Shown piece by piece: positions 24,188 to 34,539 of a DNA stretch of 64,000 nucleotides. The notes under the pieces are model-generated. The model was given only the letters and a program-made list of their open reading frames with translations, had not been told where the DNA came from and did not search any database. Both the position numbers and the translations under genes were made by a program. The DNA comes from Isoetes taiwanensis. Its lineage: Eukaryota > Streptophyta > Lycopodiopsida > Isoetales > Isoetaceae. Each line of letters opens with the position of its first letter. Position 1 is the stretch's first letter. Location of the stretch: the NCBI GenBank assembly GCA_021234155.1, contig JAJEKV010000757.1, positions 1 through 64,000 on the forward strand, written 5' to 3'.

Positions 24188-24430
24188 AAGATAAGATAAG
24201 ATAAGATAAGATGAATTTTTAGCACATGCAAGGGCAACAGCCCATCTAACCAAACACAATAACCAAATATTAAAAGGCTACCAAGAATAAGATAAGATAA
24301 TGCTAATGCTAGTGGTAAATTTATGCTTCTAAAATTATCTAGACATAGCCAATCCAAGGATTGGAAGGCCATTGATCTAGAATAAGTGTTGCGCCTCCCC
24401 TGTACACTGCCCATTTCTTTTGCAGGCGGG
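24188..24430 (-). mobile_element. Retroposon tail inserted in the polypurine tract
   Basis: Read on the minus strand, a unique non-purine segment ends GGGCTGTTGCCCTTGCATG...ATTC followed by (ATCTT)n at 24212-24188. A unique 3' end followed by a short tandem repeat is typical of RTE-type LINEs or their SINEs. It interrupts the polypurine tract, so it inserted after the tract formed. Confidence 0.5.
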
Positions 24431-24785
24431 CAAATGAAAAAGACGGGGAAAAGAAAACAAAAAAAGGGCATGGGAAAAAGGTAAAGAAAAGAGAAAAAGA
24501 AAAGGAAGAAGAAAGGGAAGGGGAAAAAGGGCACGTGAAAATTAGGAAGAAAGGGGAAAGTCTAAAAAGGGAAGGGAAAAAGTCCATCAGAAAAAAGGGA
24601 AATGGCAAAAGGAAAAGGGGAAAGAGGAGGGAGAAAGGGGTTAAAAAAGGAAAAAGGGAGAAAGAAAAAAGAAGACATGTAAGGAAAATAGGAAAAAGAG
24701 AAAAGTAAAAAAAAAGTGCGTAAGAGAATAATGAAAAAAGAAAACACGGGATAGAACAAAAGACAAAGGAAAGGGGAAGGGTGTC
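24431..24785 (+). repeat. Polypurine tract, second part
   Basis: The same GA-rich composition and GGGAAAAAGG words as 22942-24187. Confidence 0.85.
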
Positions 24786-24974
24786 GAATACACAAAAACC
24801 TATTATAGGGCAGCAATGTTGGACTTTAGTTTATATTATATTAGATTTATGAAAATGAGTCTGAGATGAACAGGTTTCGTCCACACAGGTTCCCAACTTA
24901 TGCCCAGCAATGCTGGGCACCATTACTAGTATGTATATAAGAATGCTGGTTTTTACCCAACATTCTTAAAACAT

Positions 24975-25178
24975 GAAAGCCACTTAAGTGGCATTCAGCG
25001 AACAATCTGTATGCCCTCTAAATAGTTATTTTCTTTCTTTTTTCCTCCTCTCTTCCTTGGCTATGGCGGCACTTTGTTTTGAAGGCGCTATGGCACCTGG
25101 TGCCAATGATCTTGTGAACACGGCAAAGCTGCCAATGATCTTGTAAACATGGCAAAGCTGCTAGCTCCTCCATGCTGC

Positions 25179-25211
<33 letters not shown>

Positions 25212-25315
25212 CTTTCTAGATCCGGCAACGTAGCATGACATAATGAAATGTTCGTGGAGAATTCATCCCAGACTTCGTAAAAGACTTCGTAAAAGCCGCT
25301 TAAGTGGCATTCAGC
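24975..25315. repeat. Direct-repeat-flanked segment with a 31-bp poly(T)
   Basis: CTTAAGTGGCATTCAGC occurs at about 24983 and 25300. Between the copies are a tandem duplication of GCCAATGATCTTGT(G/A)AACA (25103-25165) and 31 T residues (25181-25211). A minus-oriented retroposed sequence is possible, but the direct repeats do not abut the poly(T). Confidence 0.6.
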
Positions 25316-26160
25316 CCCCTAGGCCTATTCTGAACTGCCATGATGATGTTCCTAAGCAAGGAATGCACTTAGATTGCCTTGTAACGTGGAAGATAGTTGG
25401 AAACATTCTACGAGTTGTAAAATTGATGAAAAATCCTTGGAATGCTGGTAAAGCTTCTGAATATTGGGAAAAATGGCCGAAATAGCAGGTAAACGACTGA
25501 ATCGTGGAATAAATCTGTTGCAACAGCAGCTGGGGAAGTTCTTCGCTGCAGTCAAGAAATCTTGGAAACATTCCTGTGTTAGAAACTTACCAAACTTACC
25601 ACGTAGCATGTCTGTAGAATATTTCCTAACTGTATTTTAGGTTAGAAAGATCTTTCTTTATGCTACACAAAATCAGTGATTGTTAGTAACTTTATACAAG
25701 TCCTATGCAATCTTATCCTTGACACAATATCATCTATTTTTGCTTTCTTCAATGTTCGCTTTGCAACGAATTTGCAAGTACATTCCTTTGAGCACAAGAG
25801 ATCTAGAACCTGCTTGCTAATTTTGATGACTTATAAGTATTTTTTCCTTTAGTCAAAATCGAAAACATTCCATGTGACTTCAACGAATGCTAATATAATC
25901 TTGTTTTAAAGCAGCCAAGATCGATAATTTTTCTTGAACATATCCCAACAGACATGGGCTCATTTTAGACAATAGGCGGCTGAAATCATAGACACAATGT
26001 CATGCATAATATCGTACAGAGCTCTGCATCTCATCATCTGCAAGAAATCTAACCTTACGAGCTTTTCTGTCCTTTACTGTCCTTTACGAGATACAAGCCA
26101 GACCTTTATGAGATACAAGCCAGACCACGTTGAACCAGATAATGCTTTCGCTGTAGTTTC
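25316..26160. other. Downstream flank of the ORAI-like gene
   Basis: No gene recognised. It probably contains the 3' UTR and terminator of the minus-strand ORAI-like gene. Short tandem duplications (GAGATACAAGCCAGACC, 26090-26130) are present. Confidence 0.4.
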
Positions 26161-29100
26161 TTATGTCTGATTTTTATCTTGAAAATCAGGTGAAATGTGC
26201 CAGTCATATGGGAGTCCTGCTGGTGTAACATGAAGTTCATTTTCATCAAGGCCACGACGATAACTAAAAGTACTGGTCAAATTTGTACCCCAAAAGTACT
26301 GCACAAATGCCCTGCAATTAATGACACAAGAATGATAGCTTCAAATGTCAAGAAAACCATGAGATAAGAATGAAAGCTTCAAACGCCAAGAAAACCATTT
26401 ATATCCGAGGACTCACCATACTACAATTGATATGGCTATCACGCCCATAAACAACCCTGCTGTTAAAGGTGAATAAGAGAACTTTATCCATCTGCAAATA
26501 CAGGATAAGGAAATCCTCCACTTTTGACCAATTTGACAGCAATAATAATACAAGAAAACCTTAAAAGACATTAAACACAACTGATAGTTGAAAAATCAAA
26601 GTTGAAAATTTGTTTTCGACCAAGGAAAAGAACATGGATGCTGCAGACACCTATAAGAAGAGGAGGTTCTTTTAAGTTATTCATGAAACAACCTTAACAT
26701 AGTTGACCACTTTTACAATTACACCTAAATCCACAATAATAAACTTCAGGTGACATTTTCTGGATCTACTATTCACACGTATTAATTATTGCTGCGCCGA
26801 AGGCATCCAGCACGGAAGTTCCCTTTTAATGCTATAAGTCGGGACGGATCCAGCGAGGCAGTTCCTTATAAACCTTTATAATGCTATACACAATTTTGGG
26901 TAACAAGAACTGCACCAGATGAGGTTGCAATTACGTGTTTGTAAACAATGGGTCTGTCGATTCACTGCCTTTGGTATTTACGTCAGCCATGTATATTCCT
27001 TTCCTACTGTCCTTCTGTCAGGCTTCATTCGTCTTGTAATTTTTCCAATACCCATCCCAGATATCAACTGCATAGATCGAGGCAGCAGACATGGTTGATT
27101 AAGTTATCTTGTCTCTCAACCCATAAGCAAGGGAAAAATACTTTCCTGTTTAACCAGCAGATGTTAACTAATGATTTGGCTAATCATGGTACAACTCACA
27201 ATCTGGTAGGGGCAAGGCAGAGGCTGCTCTCTATGGATGATAATTGGAGTCGAATGCACCAGTTCAATGGTGGTCACCATTGATGCCAAAGAACACAGGT
27301 CATTGTTCATGCAAAAGAACATGTTCAGCTTTGCTAACCACATTCTCAAGTGCCAATATGGCCAATCTAAGATCCAATACTAATGACGTTCCTACTATCC
27401 ATGCTCAGAGTATAAATGCATCCACTGGATAGGCATAGTACAGCCCTAAGTCATCAATTCCACATGAAATGAGGGTCGAGCGTATCTCCAAACATTATGT
27501 CAAAGAAGCTTAAAATAAGAAACAACGATTTCACAGTAAAATTAAGACATTCTATAAATTCAACAGAGGAAACATACACACAGGAAAGAGAAAACAAACC
27601 CAATAGGAATGAGACTGATCAAGAATGACAGAACCCCTGCAACATGCAACATTTGCTATAAATGTTTCTGACATCGAAAAGATAGCTCAAGCAAGAACAA
27701 TAACTAAGGCAGGGAACAAAGCTACACACCCCATGCAAAGAACTGAAATGCTCTTCTCCAATCATCTTCACATCTGTAAAGAATTGATCCATTTTTTATG
27801 ACAGCTCTTCCATTGATTAAAAGAGTTAATACTCTAAAAATCTCATAGGAAGGCAAGACCTGATCTCCCAAAATGCTTCAAATGTTCTCCTTGGAAAAGG
27901 TGGCCTGTCTCCAAGTCGATAAGACATAACAAAGTCCCGGCATTTAAACATAAACTCTTCTTCCGCTTCCTCATTCACATAAGACTTCCCATTTTTTAGA
28001 ATGCTTCCAAGGATTAAAGTGCAGGTCACCATTGCAATGGTCATCAGACCAACCTGTAAAATGTAATAAGCATCGGGAATAACCAACAGAGTAAGAAGTG
28101 TGCATCTGTCAAAAATGCTCACAGCAATTGCAGTCAGGACTCCATAGGATGCAATCCACACCTGCAGCAACATAACCATAGCTGGTTAAAGATTGTTAAG
28201 CAGTCTAAAAGAGACTGGCATTCTCCAAACTTTGCAAGTTAAATATACAATACAAATAAATGTCACTTAAATTTTCCATGGACCTAGAAATCGTCAAACG
28301 TCATGCACGGAATTTTGTTGTTCTCCTCCAAACATCTTGCAGAGATAGTTTGTGTAGCTCCCAAATGGTGCAAGCTCTGTCTTGTCCATGTATCTCTTAT
28401 GATTCTCTACCCGTGAGCCTGGCACTCACTAGGATCACAATTTTCCAGGTCACTCCCTGATTATCAATGTCAATGTTATTTTAATATTCACTAGTTCACT
28501 CCCTGATTATCAATGTCAATGATATTTAATATTCGTCGCCTTTCCTGAGTCAGTTAGATTGAAATTATTTAGTCCGTTGCTTTGGGAATATGAATATTCA
28601 GAGTGAATATAAAGTTTGTTTCATTGCCTTTTCCTGCGTCAGTTAGATTGAAATTAATTAATCTGGTTGCTTTGGAAATATGAATACTCAAGAGTAAATA
28701 TAAGGTTCGTTTAACATCAACCATTCGTCTTTTGAAAGACCTCAATTTTACACCAAATGTAATTGAAGTCTCGATGCACCATTTTGAAAATTTCTGTGAT
28801 TCACTGGTTGTTTAATCTTCCTGTTTTTTAAAACAAAATAAGCAAGACTGTACTGACATTTTCTAAACCAGATTGTACTTACAATGGACACATTTTGTTC
28901 AGAGAACTGGAACTGAGTAAGTGTAACTACAGCAAAGCCAGCAAAGAGGGCTGCCAAGTTCGAAATTGCTTTCAGTTGTTCTGACTTTTCTTCAACATCC
29001 CTCCTGTTCTTCTCCACGAATCTGCATATGTGATAAGTAACTAATATCATTAAATCTCGTTGATTGGCTACCTTCCCAAATCTCCCCATAGTATAACATC

Positions 29101-29686
29101 CCATTATCCGCCACATTTCGGACACTAGGACTTAGAAGGTGCATTGGAAAGTTACCTAGTCCACAAATAGCGTGCATTCTCCACATGCCTTTGTTCCATA
29201 TCCTCATCTCTCCATCTAAAATCTTTGAAGTGTTAACGTAAGAGTTAAATTACACAATTCCATGTTGGATAACCATATAGAACAATCAAGAAGTAAAGGT
29301 TTCTTTGTTTTCAATTTTAAGTCAGTGAAATTAAAGGAGGCAACTACATAGAGTCCCCAAACAATTTTTGGACTTCAAAAACGTTGTTCCGAACATGCAA
29401 CAGACTAACGCTTTAATGCCTTTATGATACTAACATCTGAATCTTAATTTCTTGTGAGCTAAAAACAGTAGCAGGTATTATCCGTAACATACCTCTGCTC
29501 TGTTTCTCGCATAAGTTTCTCTTCTTCCCTCCATTTACGCTCTTCTGCTCGATATTCCATGTCCTCTACTCTCCATTTTCGATCCTCCGCCCTCCATCTG
29601 CGATCTTCCTCACGCCAGAACTTGGACATGCTTGTATCAAAAGCAGTCAAAACAATCTGTGCCATGTCCATTGCTGGCGTTGCCAT
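26161..29686 (-). CDS. ORAI-like four-helix calcium-channel family protein, 310 aa
   Basis: Nine coding exons join in frame with GT-AG introns: 29686-29493, 29215-29156, 29021-28883, 28161-28123, 28053-27860, 27773-27730, 27636-27600, 26491-26417 and 26311-26161 (933 nt with stop). Residues 1-23 lead into a long charged coiled coil (24-100) made of heptads with Trp-Arg at positions 24, 31, 38, 52 and 66. TM1 (104-124) contains LKAISNLAALFAGFA, matching animal ORAI1 LKAxSxxxALLxGFA. TM2 (131-162) ends with TCTLIL, like ORAI TCIL. TM3 (220-238) has FL-x7-WIKF, like ORAI FL-x7-WVKF. TM4 is 243-265, with a hydrophilic tail to 310. ORAI subunits form store-operated Ca2+ channels and are reported in non-flowering plants. 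The residue aligned with the ORAI1 selectivity-filter Glu106 is Gln121 here. All exon phases agree and no frame is broken, so the gene looks functional. Confidence 0.87.
28445..28712. repeat. Two short tandem duplications within ORAI intron 3
   Basis: TCACTCCCTGATTATCAATG is repeated at about 28451 and 28497. A second, about 85-bp unit beginning CCTTTTCCTG or CCTTTCCTG(A/C)GTCAGTTAGATT is repeated at 28540 and 28629. Both lie in the intron between coding exons 3 and 4. Confidence 0.85.
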
Positions 29687-29997
29687 CTTGCCGACTCACA
29701 GACCTCAAAGCCGTTTTATTCTATCCTCATATTCTAAGCTGAACACTATAGAGCAGCTCCAACGACGTAGATATTGTTCCTTAGGGCTAAAACAGAACAT
29801 GCTATGATTATGGGATGTTCAAGCTATCGACGACGTCATAACAGTTTGATAGTTGATACACTATAATTGCACATAGGAGGTTCCTGTTTAATCATCAGGT
29901 TTTTTTAGAGCCCATATTACTAGGGCTAATTGCATTGGTTTGAATTGAATTTTATTGTCTAGTGAGAGGCCAAGGAATAGCGTATGGGGGGGTTTTG

Positions 29998-30182
29998 TTT
30001 TTGGGTTGCCCCTAGAGGGGCAAGCCCTTGTTTATGTGGGTTTATGGCATATTCTAAGTATATGCCAGTATATGCCTGAAATATGCCAATGACTGCTCCA
30101 AACTTGCTATCGGAGGTAAACTGGCGGTGGCCGCTGTTGGTGGGCAGCCACTTTCGGAACCGGCGAACTGGTGCTGGGTCCT
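29998..30182 (+). repeat. Dispersed repeat R1, copy 1
   Basis: Starts TTTTGGGTTGCCCCTAGAGG, with a TTGCCCC...GGGGCAA palindrome. It continues with a run of (TA)TATGCC words and then a GTAAACTGGCGGT...AACCGGC segment. The same sequence is at 32815-32926 (shorter) and 60633-60823. It lies about 310-500 bp upstream of the ORAI-like start codon, between that gene and psi-DENR. Confidence 0.9.
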
Positions 30183-30489
30183 CGCTATAACACATTCTCA
30201 TTCAAGAAGCTTTTCAGATCTTCGGCTTCTAAGAGATGGTAGAAAAAGAGCAAAGTCTTGGAGCAGATGATGGAATCAAGAAGTCCGCCAGGGACAAGCA
30301 CAGAGATGGGAAAAACCCAAATGACCAGGGAAAGAAATCTGGTAGGGATTGCTCGGTTTAAGAAACAGGCGATCAGAACAAGGAAATTTTACAGGGCGTT
30401 TCAGATTCAAGCAAGAAATTAGATTTAATAGCAAGAAACAGAGTATCTAGAAGCCAGGAGCAAGCTATTTGATGAGCTGCAAAGCTTGG

Positions 30490-32335
30490 TGAAGCAACTC
30501 CACCATGTTCGATTTAAGAATCGAATCTTCTTGTATGCACTATGTTAATTCAGTGCCAGTGCAGGTAGCAGCAGCTGCTCTTGCCAAGGCGCGATCACAT
30601 TATTCTGTCACATTTATTACACATTCTGCTCATAAGGTGCGTTTGATGCATAGTTTTCCAGTTTAACTTACGTTAGTTTGTCTCTGTTTTACCGATTTGG
30701 TGCCTTAGCTGGTTCGTTTTGCCTCCACAAATTCTCATCCATGACATGATGATTAGTTTCCAAATGCAAATGAAAGGTATTACTCCAACCAAGATCACAT
30801 TCGGGAACATACTTTCAGTATTTTCATACCCATCTGCCTATGTTCATTGTATATTCATGCATGCCCACATAGTTGCAACAGGATTAGTTTCTGACACTAT
30901 GGTCTTATCTTCTCTTATGAATGTGTACAGTATGTGTGGCAGTTTGTAGACATCATGGATGATACTTAACCATATATTAGGCGGACAATGATATCATGGA
31001 ATATCATGATTGCAGCATTTTCTCGTCATAGCCATTATAAAGAAGCACTTCAACTCTTTCAACAAATGCAGGCCAAAAACATGACACTAACCACAATCAC
31101 CTTTGTCAGCACTTTGGACGCATGTAGTAGTCGAAGTGCTTTGTCTCAAGGGAAGCTTGTACATTCCATGCTGAAATTAGATGGTGTGAATTTAGATCCG
31201 TGTCTGAATACAATAGTGTGTGGAAAATGTGGAAATAGAAGATGCCAAGAAGATCTTCAATATAGCAAGGAAAAAAAATGTAGCTCTTTGGAATGCAATG
31301 CATGTCTGTTATAAAGAAGCCCTTCACCTATTTCAGGAAATGGAGCTGCAATATCCGATGCCAAATAATACCACGTTTTCAAACATGTTGTCTCACCAGG
31401 AAGAACTATCATTTAGAAAATGGGTACATGCCTACATGCTTGGCAGAAATATTGTGCCTGATACTGCTATTGGCAATTTCATTATCAGCATATATGGCAA
31501 GCTTGGCAGTCTAGATAGTGCTAGCGAAATATTTAATGAAATGGCTAAATGGGATGTTGTTTCATGGTCCCTTATTGTTTTTGCATATGCCCAGCATGCG
31601 CATGGCAAGAAGGCCTTTCAACTATTTAGAAAAATGCAGATGGAAGGTTATGTCCCAAACAAAGTTACTTTCACGAACACTCTGGAGGCCTTTGCTACCC
31701 ATGTTGCCCTGGCTGAGGGAAAGCAGCCACATGCATCAATTATATGCAGTGGGTTAGGAGCTAACCTTGACATTTGTAATACTTTAATTAACATGTACAT
31801 CAACTGCAGCAGTCTGCATGATCCACATAGCGTGTCCAACAAGATGGATGAACATAATTCCATCTCATGGAATGCTACCATTGTGGAATTTGCACAGCAT
31901 CGTTGTGCCAAGAAAGCCATAAAAGACTTTCAAGAAATGCTGGTGGAAGGGAGTTTACCAACTTCCATAACGTTTGTTGGTGTTCTTTCTGCTTGCAGCC
32001 ACGTTGAACTACTTAATGAAGGCTGCCATCGTTTTGTCCTTATGGCCTATCCATATGATATTATATCAATTGTTGAACACTATACCAGTAGTATTGACCT
32101 TCTGGGACGCGCAGGATGGACTGATGAGGCCGAGGAGTTGTCTGTAGGAAGCCCAATTGTGCCTACTTCTACAACATGGGCAGCATTGCTCAATGCTTGT
32201 AAGATATATGATGATAAAGTGCTGGGAGAATGGGCTGCCCAACAAGCCCTTGACATTGATCCAGTTAGTGCTGCCACATACATCTCATTGTCAAATGTTT
32301 GTGCTACAGTTATCATATGGAATAAAAAAGCTTGA
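30490..32335 (+). pseudogene. PLS-class PPR pseudogene inside the DENR intron
   Basis: Repeated motifs of a plant pentatricopeptide-repeat protein are clear. Early pieces are MKGITPTKITFGNILSVFS (30770) and MISWNIMIAAFSRHSHYKEA (30988). The longest open stretch, 31220-32335 (371 codons), contains WDVVSWSLIVFAYAQHAHGK, MEGYVPNKVTFTNTLEAF, LINMYINCSSL and LPTSITFVGVLSACSHVELL. It ends in an E-type domain (WAALLNACKIYDDKVLGEWA, then DPVSAATYISLSNV). There is no E+ or DYW domain. At least two frameshifts (near 30955 and 31215) and missing residues within repeats show decay. Family members bind organellar RNA and support C-to-U editing or processing. A last in-frame stop is at 32333. Confidence 0.85.
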
Positions 32336-32814
32336 CAGATATAAATAAATTGCTTTGCAGCCAGACCTCGCAATATTATATTTTGGAATCCTCTTATCAA
32401 AAGATACTACTATATGTATATCATTTTTGCCTGATAAAAGATTGGGACAAATATTTTCCTTTGTGCAATTATCAAGACATACGTATTGTATAAGGGAATC
32501 GTTTTTAAATATGGCAATAGTTTTTATATCATGGGATTGCATATTGTTTGTACTTGTTGCAAAAGCAAACGTAACTTATCATTGCCTTCATTCACATATT
32601 CGATTATGTGAAAATTCCCTAAATATTAATAAATTCCAACCATTTTTAGTGCTACAACCTAACCTCAATTGGCACCTTATCTCCTATCTACGTGGCTATG
32701 GTTTAACGAAGTTAGGAAATTGTGCCTCGCAAATTTAATTCCAGGGTCAAGAATGCAAGTGACTTACCTTTTTGGTAGTTTAATTTTCTTAGTTAAGTAT
32801 ACATGTCATCATCT

Positions 32815-32926
32815 TTTTGGGTTGCCCCTAGGGGGGCAAGCCCTTGTTTATATGGGTTTATGGCATATTCCAGGTATATGCCAGTATATGCCTGAAATAT
32901 GCCAATGACTGCTCCAAACTTGCCAT
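32815..32926 (+). repeat. Dispersed repeat R1, copy 2 (3'-truncated)
   Basis: Matches the first 115 bp of the 29998 copy, ending at CCAAACTTGC. It stops 33 bp before DENR exon B. Confidence 0.9.
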
Positions 32927-33299
32927 TCTTACCTTGTGGTCTTGTAATTGTACCCTCAGGGAGTGGCCACGAAAAACAGGAAGAGATTAAAAGATTGCCT
33001 GGGGGCAAAGTGAAAAGGAAGGTAAGATCGTTTTCCATAAGAAATGTTTAATTTAGCATCCAACTTCATTTCCTGTTTTATCTGCAAAAAAACCTGAAAT
33101 TGTTGTGGAGAAAGTGGTCCGTAATAAAAAATGTCTCACAATCTTGATATGTTTGGTATACTTATTGTGCATCCACTACTGCTACTTTGCATGTTCCTAT
33201 TAACCAGGGCTCTTTTTGTATCCAAATAGGAATCAGGCTTACCGATGCTTCGAAAAAATTGGGGAAGAAATTTGTTAGTGGAGCCTCAATTGTCAAAGT

Positions 33300-34160
33300 G
33301 AGTGTTCTGGTTTATGTTGAGATTAAGGAAAATTCGAGGAACCAATAAAGAACACAAAACAATGTGACTAACTTTCAAATGGATAACGAAGCAAAGATGC
33401 CAAGCATTTCCCAATACTGCATGCTGCCACTGCAGATGCTAAAGAGCTTAAGATGCTCAATATAGATGAGTTGATTGTTTCCTCATGGACATCTGCATCC
33501 ACTGAATACATACCTCCATAATAAGAAAGATATTTTATAAGATTAAGGAAGCAGAGGAGCAGGCCTATGCACTCTACCTTTAGAACTACCGCTTTCCTGG
33601 TTAGCAGATTCTAGAAAGGACAATATCACAGCATATTCCGTTTGTAACTTTCCACAACATATGACAGCTTCGTAACCTTCCACCCTGTAATGGGCTCCCT
33701 GAAAAAAGGCCTAGGAATTGGCCTATTTAAGAGCAGATCCTTGAATACTATTCCATTTCAATCCCCAAATGTGTTTTGAATGTTCATCGTAGGCATTTGC
33801 ACGATACATTGCAAGGAGGAGTTATATAAACATGCCACCCGCATTTTACAAAACATAAGAAGGGAAATCTCTCATTATGATCTTTAGGAAACAAAGGATT
33901 GACCAACTTGAGCAATTGACCTCAACAACATCGTATATCTAGCATTATAACAGGGGGTTTTTTTGTGTTTTTGTACTGTTTTCTCTAAGGTTTTCATACG
34001 ATTTGGTGGTCGTATTCATCCAGGTGTACTAAATAGTATTTCTAGAGTGCACCCTTTTGTTAGCCGTTGATTTTAAAAAAGGGGGCAAATCCTGTGGTGA
34101 ATATCCTCCCATTAGTTTTAGGGTTTTTTTAGGGTTGTGTGGATTAGGGTTTTTTTAGGG
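33300..34160. other. Intergenic; TTTAGGG-like patch at the end
   Basis: I looked for the missing DENR C-terminus here and did not find it. At about 34110-34168 a 22-bp unit TTTTTTTAGGGTTGTGTGGA is tandemly duplicated. It contains the plant telomere-like word TTTAGGG, but only as part of this unit. Confidence 0.4.
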
Positions 34161-34164
34161 TTGT

Positions 34165-34533
34165 GTGGAAAAGAGGTCTGCCGGAATTGTGGTGATTAAA
34201 TCAGGCACAACGGCATTTGTAAATGGAAAACGGATTTCCAATTCACAAGGGGCACTGCTAAATCTGAGACTGGATGAAGCAGAAGAAGAATCTGAATCCC
34301 AAACTGTAACATACATTGGAACGGATCATGTGGGCGCGAAGGGCTGTTTGGATTTTCAGATCCGGCAAGGAAAGGATATTCTGATGAATGCCAAAATTCA
34401 AGAGCGTGAATCAATCTGGCAAATGGAGTGCAAAAGGGGGCCGGAATCGGGGCGATGGTTTGAATCCAGAAGACCACTGCAAGTGATTTCCGAGAAGGAA
34501 AGAGATGAATGCCCTCAGAATAACCAGTTATAA
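34165..34533 (+). CDS. Unrecognised 122-aa ORF, possible exon
   Basis: Composition looks coding: GIVVIKSGTTAFVNGKRISN, then a Leu/acidic stretch, VTYIGTDHVGAKGCLDFQI, and GRWFESRRPLQVISE. TAFVNGKRI faintly recalls an FHA-domain strand, but the rest does not fit and I make no family call. No neighbouring exon could be joined with confidence. It may be a single-exon gene, an exon of a larger gene or a pseudogene piece. Confidence 0.35.
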   Translation: MEKRSAGIVVIKSGTTAFVNGKRISNSQGALLNLRLDEAEEESESQTVTYIGTDHVGAKGCLDFQIRQGKDILMNAKIQERESIWQMECKRGPESGRWFESRRPLQVISEKERDECPQNNQL

Positions 34534-34539
34534 TGCTAG

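Larger units (their letters stand above)
30236..33297 (+). pseudogene. DENR: DENR (density-regulated protein) pseudogene, four exon remnants
   Basis: Exon A (30236-30341) encodes a charged linker ending KNPNDQGKKSG before a GT donor. Exon B (32960-33021) completes the Gly codon and reads SGHEKQEEIKRLPGGKVKRK, a segment shared almost exactly with plant DENR. Exon C (about 33088-33155) gives KPEIVVEKVVRNKK, then a frameshift before LDMF. Exon D (33230-33297) reads IRLTDASKKLGKKFVSGASI, matching the SUI1-domain start of DENR. DENR with MCT-1 recycles 40S ribosomal subunits and supports reinitiation. This copy is dead or incomplete: exon C lacks an AG acceptor (CTGCAAAA where CAG is expected) and has a frameshift. 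The N-terminal Cys domain and the rest of SUI1 were not found. Intron A-B contains a PPR pseudogene and repeat R1. Confidence 0.85.

Noticed and set aside
22888-24534. 548-codon minus-strand ORF and other long ORFs
   Set aside because: They consist of Phe, Pro, Leu and Ser encoded by the polypyrimidine strand, open in several frames at once, and reflect base composition rather than a gene.
24975-25315. Retroposon flanked by target duplications
   Set aside because: The direct repeats do not adjoin the poly(T), so the usual insertion structure is not met; kept only as a repeat.
26948-27432. Plus-strand ORFs of 111 and 62 codons
   Set aside because: They lie within the intron between exons 6 and 7 of the minus-strand ORAI-like gene and have no recognised motif.
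29959-30201. 80-codon ORF shared by three places (IYLEYA...LAPLGATQK)
   Set aside because: It is a shadow of the non-coding dispersed repeat R1; the frame is not maintained at the ends.
34110-34168. Interstitial telomere repeat
   Set aside because: TTTAGGG occurs only as part of a 22-bp tandem unit, not as a (TTTAGGG)n array.
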